Below, piece by piece: positions 16,273 through 25,406 of a stretch of 64,000 bases of DNA. The stretch lies in assembly GCA_028279305.1 (NCBI GenBank), contig JANQOA010000368.1, positions 1 through 64,000 of the forward strand. Direction: 5' to 3'. Every line of letters begins with the position of its first letter. Positions within the stretch are counted from its first letter, which is position 1. This stretch comes from Pseudomonadales bacterium (GTDB taxonomy: Bacteria > Pseudomonadota > Gammaproteobacteria > Pseudomonadales > Azotimanducaceae). The position numbers and the translations under genes are program-made. The notes under the pieces are model-generated. The model saw nothing but the letters and a program-made list of their open reading frames with translations. It was not told the DNA's origin and did no database searches.

Positions 16273-17121
16273 CTATTTGCCTGAAAACCGCGGCTTACGC
16301 TTTTCACGGAACGCCGTCCGCGCTTCGCCCGCGTCTTCAGAATGATGCATGATGCCGCCGGCGTTGGAAGTCATAACCATGGTGGTCTCCATGGAGCTGT
16401 CCAGGGCTGCGCGCATGATGCGCTTGCCTACCCATTGTGTAATGGGTGGTTTGTCGATGATGCGCTCACACAGTTCCCGGGTTGTAATTTCCAAATCCGA
16501 AGATTCAACCAGGTGATTCAACATCCCCCATTCGTAAGCCCGTTCCGCATCAAGCTCGCCCACATAAGCAAACTCCAGCGCCCGGCCGAGGCCAACCATT
16601 TTCGGCAGGTAATAACTGCCGCCGTTCTCAATAATCTGGCCCGCGTTTTGATAACCGATAAAGCGGGTTTTTTCACACCCCAGCCGGATATCACAATGCA
16701 GCGCCATATCCATGCCCGAGCCTACAGCGGGCCCGTTAATCATCGCGATGGTAGGTTTACGAATCTTCGCGATGTCAAAATGGAGCTTGGTAAAGGCATG
16801 ATAGAAATACTGCCGTGTCCCGTCAGCACCCTCCTCGGAGGTGCGCGCACCCTCAACCTTGGGCCCGATTTCGTCTTCAGAAAGGCGGTTTTTTAAGTCC
16901 ACACCGGCGCAAAACGCGCGTCCCACACCCGTGAGGACTATGACGCGCACATCCGGATCATCATCCCCGGCCCGCATGTATTCCCCAACTTTCGCCACTG
17001 TGCCGACCGGCTCGGACCGGCCGTACAGCGCGTTCAGGTTTTCAGGCCGGTTGAACTTTATCCATAAGATGCCGTTATCTTCTTTTTCATACAGCAGGTA
17101 ATCGACTAATTCAGGACCCAT
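16273..17121 (-). CDS. enoyl-CoA hydratase/isomerase (crotonase)
   Basis: The 282-residue crotonase has the oxyanion-hole blocks GVGRAFCAGVDLKN and MINGPAVGSGMDMALHCDIR. The catalytic-glutamate region of typical hydratases (usually GLPE) reads FIGYQNAGQIIENGGSYYLP, so one of the two acidic residues is not at the usual place; the product may be an isomerase, hydrolase or lyase rather than a normal hydratase. It sits between the FeS subunit of a molybdenum hydroxylase and an alcohol dehydrogenase, with short gaps on both sides. Confidence 0.85.
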   Translation of the reverse strand: MGPELVDYLLYEKEDNGILWIKFNRPENLNALYGRSEPVGTVAKVGEYMRAGDDDPDVRVIVLTGVGRAFCAGVDLKNRLSEDEIGPKVEGARTSEEGADGTRQYFYHAFTKLHFDIAKIRKPTIAMINGPAVGSGMDMALHCDIRLGCEKTRFIGYQNAGQIIENGGSYYLPKMVGLGRALEFAYVGELDAERAYEWGMLNHLVESSDLEITTRELCERIIDKPPITQWVGKRIMRAALDSSMETTMVMTSNAGGIMHHSEDAGEARTAFREKRKPRFSGK

Positions 17122-17148
17122 GCTATTGCCTCCCCGTCTGTCTGACTC

Positions 17149-17637
17149 TCAAGTGACCCTTGCCGCCCTTATTTCCGCAGCAGCTTTCTGCACTGCCCGG
17201 ATGATCTTGTCGTAACCCGTGCAACGGCACAAATTACCCGCCAGCCAATATCGTATTTCGGTTTCAGTGGGCTCCGCATTTCGCTCCAACAGGTTTTTTG
17301 CGGCAACCAGGAAGCCCGGTGTGCAGATCCCGCATTGCAGCGCAGCTTCCTCAACAAAGGCTCGCTGCAACGGATGTAAGCGACCGGAAACATCCGCGAT
17401 ACCTTCGATGGTGTTAATCGACTTCCCGGCAGCTTCCCCAGCCAGCATCAAACATGAACAAACAACCCGACTATCCACTTCTATGCTGCACGCGCCGCAA
17501 TCACCGGAACCACAACCTTCTTTAGTCCCCGTGAGTCCAAGTTCATCCCGCAGCGCTGATAACAACGTCTGACCGGGCTCACAAAGAAACTCAGCAGGCT
17601 CACCATTTATGGTGGTCTCAACATGCATCTTAGCCAT
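17149..17637 (-). CDS. molybdenum hydroxylase, 2Fe-2S subunit (CoxS/HcrC type)
   Basis: The 162-residue protein holds both iron-sulfur cluster motifs of the xanthine oxidase family small subunit: a plant-type site with Cys42, Cys47, Cys50 and Cys62 (GCGSGDCGAC) and a helical site with Cys102, Cys105, Cys137 and Cys139 (QCGICTPG and LCRCTGY). It passes electrons from the molybdenum site to FAD. The FAD subunit is immediately upstream (9 bp) while the molybdenum subunit lies 12 kb away at 29573. Confidence 0.95.
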   Translation of the reverse strand: MAKMHVETTINGEPAEFLCEPGQTLLSALRDELGLTGTKEGCGSGDCGACSIEVDSRVVCSCLMLAGEAAGKSINTIEGIADVSGRLHPLQRAFVEEAALQCGICTPGFLVAAKNLLERNAEPTETEIRYWLAGNLCRCTGYDKIIRAVQKAAAEIRAARVT

Positions 17638-17646
17638 TCCTGTCCC

Positions 17647-18510
17647 CTACCCGTTGGCCCATGCCCGAGCAAGCGCAATCAGTGCCGCACGCCGCACGAG
17701 TACACCGGCAGCATGAACACGATATGCAGCCGCGCCCCTCTTGTCATCAATGGGCCGGCAGATTGATTCTGCCGCCCGCGCCGCACGATCTAAATCTTCA
17801 GTTTCCAAGCGCGTCCCGACCAGGGTTTCTGCTGCCTCCTCAGCTAACAGTGCTGTCGGTGCTACCGCACCCAGACTCACGCGGGCCGCGGAACAGACCC
17901 CTTCAGCATTCAGGGTCAGATTTACTCCCGCACCCACCACAGCGATGTCCATTTCCGTGCGTGGAATCAGCCGCAGATAGGCATCCCCGGCAGGTCCCTC
18001 CCGGGCGGGTAATTTCAAGGCAACAACAATCTCACCCGCAGACAGCGAGTTTGTGCCCGGTCCGGTGGGAATTTCCTCTACGGGTGCAAAACGCTCACCC
18101 TGCGGTCCTGCAATATGCGCCCGAGCCCCGGCCGCAATGAGCGCCGGCACACTGTCCGCAGCGGGTGAAGCATTGCATAAATTACCGACCGGTGTGGCGC
18201 GTCCCTGAACCTGCATGGAACCGATTAGATCGACGGCTTCAATCACTCCCGGCCATTCCGCCTTAAGCCTCTCGTTTTCATGAAGCTCAGCTCCGCAAAC
18301 AGAAGCGCCGATAGACCAGCCTTCTTTATCACGCTGAACAATTTGCGTTTCCGGAATCCCCTTGATATCAACAACTAACGCGGGGGACTTCGCCGCGGAT
18401 TGCATCTGCACGATGAGGTCCGTTCCCCCCGCAAGGACGTAACCCTGCCCGCAGGCACTCGCCAGCTTTTCTACGGCCTCTTCCAACGTATTTGGAAGGA
18501 TCAGTTGCAT
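17647..18510 (-). CDS. molybdenum hydroxylase, FAD-binding subunit (CoxM type)
   Basis: The 287-residue protein has the FAD loop motifs VLAGGTDLIVQMQ near residue 27 and GNLCNASPAADSVPALIA near residue 110, as in the medium subunit of xanthine-oxidase-type hydroxylases. The reading frame extends to 18684, but the extra 58 residues look non-homologous and cover a sigma-54 promoter at 18553-18568 that ends 43 bases before ATG 18510; AAGGA lies 10-15 bases before that ATG. I therefore chose 18510. It is the first gene of a five-gene operon down to 14231. Confidence 0.9.
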   Translation of the reverse strand: MQLILPNTLEEAVEKLASACGQGYVLAGGTDLIVQMQSAAKSPALVVDIKGIPETQIVQRDKEGWSIGASVCGAELHENERLKAEWPGVIEAVDLIGSMQVQGRATPVGNLCNASPAADSVPALIAAGARAHIAGPQGERFAPVEEIPTGPGTNSLSAGEIVVALKLPAREGPAGDAYLRLIPRTEMDIAVVGAGVNLTLNAEGVCSAARVSLGAVAPTALLAEEAAETLVGTRLETEDLDRAARAAESICRPIDDKRGAAAYRVHAAGVLVRRAALIALARAWANG

Positions 18511-18552
18511 CTCGTTCAGCGTCCTTTTGCGGTTATCACTCCATGTTGGATG

Positions 18553-18568
18553 AGCAAAATCTGTACCA
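18553..18568 (-). promoter_or_regulatory. sigma-54 promoter for the molybdenum hydroxylase FAD/FeS operon
   Basis: On the minus strand the element reads TGGTAC-N5-TTGCT, identical in both boxes to the element before the molybdenum subunit gene at 29515-29530 and with the same 43-base distance to the start codon. A 10-base palindrome TGCGGCCGCA lies a few bases upstream. Confidence 0.65.
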
Positions 18569-18689
18569 GCCGCCCAATCCTGATTTGCGGCCGCAGGCCT
18601 GCCGTCAGTGTCAAACCAGCCGCTGAATGTGCCTGCGTCACAGACACATGTTTTTGTTGCGTCCATGCAACCGACTAAATGCATGGCTG

Positions 18690-19706
18690 CTACATGAGGA
18701 AAACGCCTTTGCCCATACCTTGCCCATCAAACAGGCGATAAGCTTCTTCAGCATCATCCAGGGTGAACTCATGGCTGAACAGTGCATCAACGTCCAGACC
18801 CCGTTCACGGATAAATTCGGCACACTCCGCTTGGCCGCTTTTGGAAAATGTCCAGGAGCCAATTAAAGAAAGCTGCTTCAGAATCATGGTATCCACCCCG
18901 AACTGGATGTTGCCGCGAACACCAACCAGACAGGCTGTACCCCACCTGCGCAGAACTTTAAGGCTCAACGCACGCGCTTCCGGGTTGGAACTGCAATCCA
19001 TGCTCTTGTGTGCACCCTGGCCTCCGGTAAGGGTTTTCACTACCGTGTTTACGTTCTCAGTCGCGGGATCAATAACGTGATCAGCACCAAAGCGAACCGC
19101 GAGCTCGCGTCGCTCCTGCATGACATCCAGAGCGATAACCCTGGCACCCATCGCTTTGCCCAGCAACGTAGCGCTCAAACCCACGGGGCCTTGACCAAAA
19201 ACCACCAGTGTTTCATTACCCGCTAGATCCAGGCGTTTGAGTGCGCCGTAGGCAGTTCCGGTACCGCATGAAATTGCCGCACCGGTTTTGAAACTCAGCT
19301 CGTCCGGCAGCCGTACCAATGAATGGGCCGGTACTTTCATATAGTCAGCGTGTGCACCGTCAGCACCGCCGCCACCGTAGACTGTGCTGTAAGATAGACA
19401 CATCTGGGTCCAGCCTTCGCGGCAATGTGTGCAAGCGCGGCAGCCGTCGTAATGGTGGACCATGACCCGGTCGCCCACCTTGGCTTCGTTCTCACTGACC
19501 CCCTCGCCAACGGTCAAAACCACCCCACACGGCTCGTGACCGGCAATAAAAGGCGATTCCTGGTGCGGACCTCTGTATTCATGCAGATCCGTGCCGCACA
19601 TGCCCGAAGCCTTCATTTCCAGCACCACTTCACCCATACCGGGTTCGGGCTGCGGCCTTTCAATCAGTTCCAACCGGCGTTCGCCTTTGAATATGACGGC
19701 TTTCAC
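18690..19706 (-). CDS. zinc-binding alcohol dehydrogenase (MDR, threonine-dehydrogenase-like)
   Basis: The 338-residue enzyme shows GMCGTDLHEYRG, GHEPCGVV, the structural zinc motif CRACTHCREGWTQMC and the nucleotide-binding stretch VVFGQGPVGLSATLLGKAMGA. It should oxidise a secondary alcohol. The gene lies 41 bp downstream of the sigma-54 activator on the same strand; a candidate promoter overlaps the activator's stop codon. It ends 121 bp before the next sigma-54 promoter, so it may be a separate unit from the FAD/FeS operon. Confidence 0.9.
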   Translation of the reverse strand: MKAVIFKGERRLELIERPQPEPGMGEVVLEMKASGMCGTDLHEYRGPHQESPFIAGHEPCGVVLTVGEGVSENEAKVGDRVMVHHYDGCRACTHCREGWTQMCLSYSTVYGGGGADGAHADYMKVPAHSLVRLPDELSFKTGAAISCGTGTAYGALKRLDLAGNETLVVFGQGPVGLSATLLGKAMGARVIALDVMQERRELAVRFGADHVIDPATENVNTVVKTLTGGQGAHKSMDCSSNPEARALSLKVLRRWGTACLVGVRGNIQFGVDTMILKQLSLIGSWTFSKSGQAECAEFIRERGLDVDALFSHEFTLDDAEEAYRLFDGQGMGKGVFLM

Positions 19707-19741
19707 GTCTGTCCCCTGGAGTCCGAATCCTCCTTCAGAGA

Positions 19742-19757
19742 TACAACTTACGTGCCA
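19742..19757 (-). promoter_or_regulatory. possible sigma-54 promoter (TTGTA variant) for the alcohol dehydrogenase
   Basis: The minus strand reads TGGCAC-N5-TTGTA, a perfect -24 box with a C-to-T change in the -12 GC pair. It lies 36 bases before the dehydrogenase start and overlaps the end of the activator gene. The same TTGTA variant recurs at 49266-49281. Confidence 0.3.
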
Positions 19758-21403
19758 GTCTCCTCACTGTTCTTCGCCACCAAACCCAGTTTCTTATAGA
19801 GATAGGAGCGGGAAATCCCCAACTGTTCAGCAACGCGCTTCTTGTTGCCTTTGTTGCGTTCCATGGCTTCTGCGATCAAGCGGTCTTCTACCCGCTCAAG
19901 CTGATCTTTCAGGGTGGTGCCTTCCGCGGTGGCGTCATATACATGAACCCGGCCCACAGGCAATGGATTGTTACCCACCTGCGGAGCCGAATGTCCAAAG
20001 TCGGCAACTTCGATACGGCCACCTTCAGCAAAATGGAATGCCCGTTCGACTTCATGCTGCAACTGCCTGATGTTACCCGGCCAGCGCTGTGCCATGAGAT
20101 AGTCGTACACATCCGGCACGACACCCGGCGCTGGTTTGCCGTATTGTTCAGAAAGCTGCTTCAGGAAGTAACTGACCAGTAACGGAATATCTTCCAGGCG
20201 ATCGGCGAGGGAAGGCACGCAAATAGAAATTGGGCTGACCCGATAGAAGAGATCTAGGCGAAACTTCTCGTTCTCAACAAAAGCCTCCAGGTCATGATTG
20301 GTGGCGCAGCACAAGCGGAAGTCCACGGGACGTGATCGCGTATCGCCAATGCGCTCTACGTTTTTATCTTGCAATACCCTCAACAGTTTGGCCTGAACCT
20401 CCAACGGCATGTCGCCGATTTCATCCAAAAACAGCGTGCCATTGTCCGCCAGCTCAAACTTGCCTTTTCTCCCCTTCCGGTCCGCACCGGTAAACGACCC
20501 CGGCGCATAACCAAACAGTTCACTTTCGACAAGAGACTCAGGCAGCGCAGCGGCGTTGACCGCCACTAGGGGGCCTTTTGCTCTGCCGCTCAGACGATGC
20601 AGCGCCTGCACAACAAGTTCTTTCCCGGTACCACTTTCCCCCTGGATCAGCACCGGGATATCAAGAGGGGCAATTTTGCGGATCTCCGCGCGCAACTCAC
20701 GGACCGCTGCGCTTTCCCCGACAATAGTGGCAAGTATCTCGTTGTCCTGCTGCCGCCGCGCTGTTTCTTCCTTGTACTTTGCAACCTCCGCCTCAAGTTG
20801 ATTGATCCGCCGGGACAAACTCTCCAGCTGCTCAGGCCCTTTGAACATTATCCTGCCGATGGCCCCCACCACTTCGCCGTCTTTGCGGATCGGGTAGCGG
20901 GATACGATACGCTGAAAATTCTTGAACTGTTGTACCTGCCCTACCTCGGCAATGCCGGTCCGCACCACTTCGTGCAAGCGGGTGTTTTCAATAACTTCCT
21001 GTACCGGCTTGCCTTCTCCCTCTCCGGTTTTTAATCCCATGTATTTCTCATGCACCGGAGACATGAATACCAGCCGTTCGTCAGCATCAACAATGTTGAG
21101 GGCTTCAAACGGGTCGGTGAGTATGTGTTCTACAATATCGTAGGCAAAATCTACGTTGGCGAAGAAGCGGAGCACCGCGTCACCCGGCTGCGGGCTCAAG
21201 AGGACCAGGCTTTTTTCTTCCAGCCGCACAACACAACCGACAAGCTTCTCCCTGTTGTGTTCAATGGTGATCAGACGACGCTCTGTATCTATGGTCTGCA
21301 GCAACCGTGTTTGCAACGCTTCGTCACACCCCGCGCCAAGCGCGAAGGACACGCCATTTGAATCAACCAAAACCAGGCCGCTGAGCTGCTGGATACCTGC
21401 CAT
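19748..21403 (-). CDS. sigma-54-dependent transcriptional activator (PAS, AAA+, Fis-type HTH)
   Basis: The 551-residue protein has an N-terminal sensor part with a PAS-like domain (about 85-190), a coiled coil (about 191-222), an AAA+ domain with Walker A GESGTGKE (255-262), the sigma-54 contact loop GSFTGA (302-307) and Walker B GTLFLDEIGD (322-331), and a C-terminal Fis-type helix-turn-helix RVAEQLGISRSYLYKKLG. It uses ATP to open sigma-54 promoters. The contact loop is GSFTGA instead of GAFTGA, a change known in functional members. No receiver domain is present, so it probably responds to a small ligand or redox signal. Candidate target promoters lie around 13.4-13.7, 18.6, 29.4-29.5, 35.2-35.3, 49.3-49.4 and 50.7 kb. 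Confidence 0.95.
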   Translation of the reverse strand: MAGIQQLSGLVLVDSNGVSFALGAGCDEALQTRLLQTIDTERRLITIEHNREKLVGCVVRLEEKSLVLLSPQPGDAVLRFFANVDFAYDIVEHILTDPFEALNIVDADERLVFMSPVHEKYMGLKTGEGEGKPVQEVIENTRLHEVVRTGIAEVGQVQQFKNFQRIVSRYPIRKDGEVVGAIGRIMFKGPEQLESLSRRINQLEAEVAKYKEETARRQQDNEILATIVGESAAVRELRAEIRKIAPLDIPVLIQGESGTGKELVVQALHRLSGRAKGPLVAVNAAALPESLVESELFGYAPGSFTGADRKGRKGKFELADNGTLFLDEIGDMPLEVQAKLLRVLQDKNVERIGDTRSRPVDFRLCCATNHDLEAFVENEKFRLDLFYRVSPISICVPSLADRLEDIPLLVSYFLKQLSEQYGKPAPGVVPDVYDYLMAQRWPGNIRQLQHEVERAFHFAEGGRIEVADFGHSAPQVGNNPLPVGRVHVYDATAEGTTLKDQLERVEDRLIAEAMERNKGNKKRVAEQLGISRSYLYKKLGLVAKNSEETGT

Positions 21404-21544
21404 GCTCCCCCCAATAAAGCGTTCAGAGTGTTCTCATCAGAGACACTTCGATCGTATTTATCAAGAGAATAACAGGAATTTACGCCAAATCACCAGTTTA
21501 TGTGTTCGGTAAATACAGTCGGGCAAGGAAGCATTTGCGATGTA

Positions 21545-22741
21545 TCAGCCCTCACTCACTACCCCGCCGGCAAGGTATGCATCAACTTTGCTTTCAAGGC
21601 CGTACTCAACCAACACCTCGCGTGTGTGTTGCCCGACGGTGGGCGCAAAATCCGCAGGCTCCGTGGGGGTGCCACTAAAAACCGGCGCCGGTCGCACTTC
21701 ACGCATACGCCCGGCAACAGGATGCTCTCTCTCATAAAAAGTCCCGTTGTGTGCAGCCTGTTCATCCAGCGGCAGTTCACCCAGGGGACGGGATGGTGCC
21801 CAGGGTACATCGTAGGGTGCCAATCGTTTTTCCAGATCAGCTAGCGTCAGTTCCCTACAAGCCTCAGCAAGTCTGTCAGTGACCTCCGTCAGGTATTGGG
21901 GCCTGTTCTGCTGGCGTTTTTGCAGGCTGTTGAAGCGGTTGTCGGCAGCCAATTCTTCAAACCCAAACGCTTTACAGAGACCGTTGAACTCATGGTCCGA
22001 GAGCACCATCAGCATCGCGTACCCGTCCCGCAATGTCACTTGTGTCCCTTGTGCGGAACCAATGGGCGCTCGATGGTCGATCCCGTTCCCCAATAAAATC
22101 TCATCCGCACCCATATCGGGCCAGGTAAACGCCAGTGCAACGTCCAACATGGACAGTTCCACATGCTGGCCCCTGCCGGTCCGGGAACGCGACAGCAGAG
22201 CCGCGGTGATAGCTTGAAAGCCCATGTAGCCCGTCATTTTATCCATAATCAGTTGAGTCACTATGGCCGGCGAGGTACCGTTGTTCATACCCTGGCTATA
22301 GGCGATGCCGGCATAGTTCTGAATGATCGCATCGTACGCGCGCTTGTCAGAAAGCGGTCCGGTCTGTCCAAACCCGCTGATCGAAAGGTAAACCAGGCCC
22401 GGATTATCCCCGGCCAGACTGTCGTAATCCACGCCAAGCCGATTCACCACTCCAGGGCGAAAGTTCTGAATGATCACATCAGCATCACGTGTAATCGTCC
22501 GCACAACCTGAGCAGCTTCGGGCTTTTTTAAATCCAGACTGATTGAACGCTTGCCCCGGTTGAGCATATGAAAGGAACCTGAAAATCCGTTCCGCGCGCT
22601 GCCGACATTCCGTTGTATGTCACCGCCGGGCCTCTCAACCTTGATGACCCGGGCGCCCTGATCAGCCAGTAATGCGCCTGTCAGCGGCCCCGAAACGACA
22701 GCGGACAGATCTACAACTTTTATCCCTTCTAACGGCCCCAC
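21545..22741 (-). CDS. CoA transferase family III (CaiB/BaiF)
   Basis: The 398-residue protein begins MGPLEGIKVVDLSAVVSGPL and has NRGKRSISLDLK, IIQNFRPGVVNRLGVDY and the active-site region QHVELSMLDVALAF, whose Asp fits the family nucleophile. It moves CoA between acyl groups, or may act as an alpha-methylacyl-CoA racemase. It is the last gene of the ring-cleavage operon; its start overlaps the end of the 3-hydroxyacyl-CoA dehydrogenase by 13 bp, which suggests coupled translation. Confidence 0.9.
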   Translation of the reverse strand: MGPLEGIKVVDLSAVVSGPLTGALLADQGARVIKVERPGGDIQRNVGSARNGFSGSFHMLNRGKRSISLDLKKPEAAQVVRTITRDADVIIQNFRPGVVNRLGVDYDSLAGDNPGLVYLSISGFGQTGPLSDKRAYDAIIQNYAGIAYSQGMNNGTSPAIVTQLIMDKMTGYMGFQAITAALLSRSRTGRGQHVELSMLDVALAFTWPDMGADEILLGNGIDHRAPIGSAQGTQVTLRDGYAMLMVLSDHEFNGLCKAFGFEELAADNRFNSLQKRQQNRPQYLTEVTDRLAEACRELTLADLEKRLAPYDVPWAPSRPLGELPLDEQAAHNGTFYEREHPVAGRMREVRPAPVFSGTPTEPADFAPTVGQHTREVLVEYGLESKVDAYLAGGVVSEG

Positions 22742-24243
22742 TGTTGTTTCTCCCGTTGATGCGCCACATGCGCGCGCCTGGCTGGTACATAACCGGTTTG
22801 ACCGGTTGTGGCATAGAGGTTACTGCAAATGTCGTAGTGGCGCGCCAGGCCGCCCCGGACCACCCGCTCAATCGGTCCATCCGCGTAACCCAGGCCCATT
22901 TTGCAAGTGGTATCCATCGCCTCAGCGCTGGCCAGGCCTTCGTCCAGAAACCGTAAAGCGGCGTTGTACTTGGGCCTGACAAGACGATCAACAATTCGTC
23001 CGGGCATATCCAGACACACTGCAACAGCAAAACCCAACGACTCAAAAAGCGCTTTGGCAGCCGCAACGGCCTCCGGGCTGGTTTTTGGCTGCCTGACCAA
23101 TTCGATCAGGTTGGACGGCATGTCATCACCATTCCTGTAGCGGCTGAATCCAACCACATTAGACCCTTCTTCGCCGCTGTCTTCTCCGGTATGAACACCG
23201 AGGCATTCAAGATCAAGTTCCACCAGCACCGCCAATTTGCGTTCGTCCGCTGCAAATCCGCCGCCAAGGTGCACAACAACATCCGCATCTGCCTGACCGT
23301 GCTGTTCAAGCATACCGGGATCGGGGAAGGAGCGGCTTGCGCCGTGCTCAAGCAGTTCAAAAACCGGCGTCGGTACGGAATCCGCGGCCGCATCGTGGGT
23401 GCGCAAGCCGAGCCCGTTTTTATTGCCTAAACGCCCGGCAGCAACCATCCGCCGTAGCAGCGCAGGCGCAGAGGCGCGAACGTCCAGGGTAACGGGATAA
23501 AAGGCCTCGCAAAGTAGTATTTGCGTATCGTATCCCACCAGATCGAGCAGCGAACAGGGCCCCATCTTGTAGCTCAATGCAACGGTGATCGCCTTGTCAA
23601 TATCAGCCGGGCTCGCCAGCCCGGCTTCCACCGCGCGCAGCACATCGTTGTTAAAGGGCACCAGCAAGGCGTTTAGAATAAACCCCGGCTTGTCCTGTGT
23701 CTCAACAGCAAGCTGCCCCGCCGTTTCCGTCCACGCCCAGGCTGACTGAAACGCAGCTTCACTGGTGTTCATCCCCCTGGACATTTCGATCAATTTCATA
23801 CGCTCCGCCGGCAGGCAGAAGTGCATGCCCACCACCTTATCCTCCCGTCCGCAGCCCGACGCAATTTCCGTAATTGATAAGGTGGACGTATTTGACGCAA
23901 AAACAGTTGACGCTTTGCAAATGTCATTGAGCTCAGAGAAGAGACTTCGCTTTAACGACAACTCTTCAAACACTGCTTCGATCACCAAATCCGCATCTTC
24001 AAGATCAGCCAGATTGCTGGTGTTGGTCAGCCTGGCAAGGGCTGCATTGCGCTCTGCCGCGGACATCTTGCCCCGCTCAACGGATGCGGCAAAAAAGGAC
24101 TCAGCCCGGACTGCCGCGGCTGCCAACGGCTCCGCGGCCAGATCAAAGCAGCAGGTTTCAAAACCCGCCCGCGCTGATACCAGCGCGATGCCCGCACCCA
24201 TCGTCCCGCCGGCACCGCACACCGCCACCTTTCTGATGGTCAT
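22729..24243 (-). CDS. 3-hydroxyacyl-CoA dehydrogenase (PaaH/FadB2 type)
   Basis: The 504-residue protein starts with an NAD-binding fold (VAVCGAGGTMGAGIALVSAR) and has the catalytic context GMHFCLPAERMKLIEMSRG, in which the His fits the usual HFFNP region, although the local sequence is HFCLP. A C-terminal domain is repeated (about 185-285 and 405-500). It oxidises a 3-hydroxyacyl-CoA to the 3-oxo form in beta-oxidation. It overlaps both neighbours by a few bases: the acyl-CoA dehydrogenase stop and this start share four bases. Confidence 0.9.
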   Translation of the reverse strand: MTIRKVAVCGAGGTMGAGIALVSARAGFETCCFDLAAEPLAAAAVRAESFFAASVERGKMSAAERNAALARLTNTSNLADLEDADLVIEAVFEELSLKRSLFSELNDICKASTVFASNTSTLSITEIASGCGREDKVVGMHFCLPAERMKLIEMSRGMNTSEAAFQSAWAWTETAGQLAVETQDKPGFILNALLVPFNNDVLRAVEAGLASPADIDKAITVALSYKMGPCSLLDLVGYDTQILLCEAFYPVTLDVRASAPALLRRMVAAGRLGNKNGLGLRTHDAAADSVPTPVFELLEHGASRSFPDPGMLEQHGQADADVVVHLGGGFAADERKLAVLVELDLECLGVHTGEDSGEEGSNVVGFSRYRNGDDMPSNLIELVRQPKTSPEAVAAAKALFESLGFAVAVCLDMPGRIVDRLVRPKYNAALRFLDEGLASAEAMDTTCKMGLGYADGPIERVVRGGLARHYDICSNLYATTGQTGYVPARRAHVAHQREKQQWGR

Positions 24244-25406
24244 TTCCTTAAAAAACTCCTGCCGATGAATTGACGATGCACTTGGTTAGTGCCTTCCCAG
24301 ATCTGCGTAATTTTTGCATCGCGCATCAGGCGTTCTGCCCGATACTCTCTGCAATAGCCGTACCCGCCGTGAAACTGCACACACTCCAACGCCATTTTCA
24401 TAGCAAGATCACTGGCGCGAAGCTTCGCCAGAGACGCTTCCAAGCCAAACTCGAAGGCGCCCCCGTCAACCAGATCGGCTACATAGTCGATAAATCTTTC
24501 CACCATGGCGAGTTCACCCGCAAGGTCCGCCAGCGTGAACTGATTAGCCTGAAACTCCAATATCCGTTTACCGGATTGTTGTCTCTCGTTGGCGTAATCC
24601 ACCATGTCTTTGAGGGCCGCCCGGGCAATGCCCCGTGCATGGGCGGCAATTGAAGGCCGGGACTTGTTGAGAGAGGCCAACAATATATCTAAGCCATCTC
24701 CCGGCCCACCCAAAAGATTACCGCGGGGTACCCGCACGTTGTCGAAGCCGATTGCGCAAGTGGACGAAGCATTGTGTCCGAGCTTCTTCTCCCGGCTGAT
24801 CACCGCAAACCCGGGCGCACCCTTCTCTACAACCAGTGCTGAAATGGACTTGCGCCGGTCTTCGATTTCACTCCATTTACCGAACAGCAATACCCGGTCG
24901 GCTACATCACCACTGGTGATGAAGCTCTTGGAGCCGTTAACTACAATGTCATCACCATCGGGGGTAAACCGGGTGGTCATACCGGTGGCGTCAGATCCTG
25001 CGGAAGTCTCCGTGATGGCCAGCGATGCCAGACCGCCCGCCGAAATTGCGGGCAGCAATCGGCTCTTCTGCGCTTCGGTTCCAAAATCAATCAGCGGCTT
25101 CATGGCATGAAAATTTGTCGCGTAGATGATGCCGGTCGAAGCGCAGGCTTCAGAAATTAAACTCACAATCTCCAGATAAAGTTTGAAACGCATCGGCACC
25201 CCGCCGTAGGCTTCAGGCACAAAAACGCCGTTCAAGCCGATCTTGTTGATCCCTTCAATGTTCGGCCAGGGGAATGTGCCCGCTTCGTCAAACGCGGCGG
25301 CATTGGGTGCAATCACCTCGTCAGTCAGCCGCCTGACCTGATCCAATAACGCCTGCTCTTCGGGTAACCACTCACGCGACGCGTCAAGTTGTTCAAACAG
25401 TTTCAA
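24240..25406 (-). CDS. acyl-CoA dehydrogenase
   Basis: The 388-residue flavoprotein shows the order of the family: helical N-terminus, SLAITETSAGSDATGM for the FAD/substrate site, a beta domain with VNGSKSFITSGDVADRVLL, and the C-terminal QFHGGYGYCREYRAERLMRD, then QIWEGTNQVHRQFI with the catalytic Glu. It introduces a double bond next to the CoA ester. In the proposed alicyclic pathway it would form the ring-unsaturated acyl-CoA (AliB role). Start and stop overlap the neighbouring genes by four bases. Confidence 0.95.
   Translation of the reverse strand: MKLFEQLDASREWLPEEQALLDQVRRLTDEVIAPNAAAFDEAGTFPWPNIEGINKIGLNGVFVPEAYGGVPMRFKLYLEIVSLISEACASTGIIYATNFHAMKPLIDFGTEAQKSRLLPAISAGGLASLAITETSAGSDATGMTTRFTPDGDDIVVNGSKSFITSGDVADRVLLFGKWSEIEDRRKSISALVVEKGAPGFAVISREKKLGHNASSTCAIGFDNVRVPRGNLLGGPGDGLDILLASLNKSRPSIAAHARGIARAALKDMVDYANERQQSGKRILEFQANQFTLADLAGELAMVERFIDYVADLVDGGAFEFGLEASLAKLRASDLAMKMALECVQFHGGYGYCREYRAERLMRDAKITQIWEGTNQVHRQFIGRSFLRK

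Noticed and set aside
18511..18684. N-terminal extension of the FAD subunit
   Set aside because: The 58 residues show no family similarity and span a sigma-54 promoter; the start at 18510 fits the family and the promoter distance.
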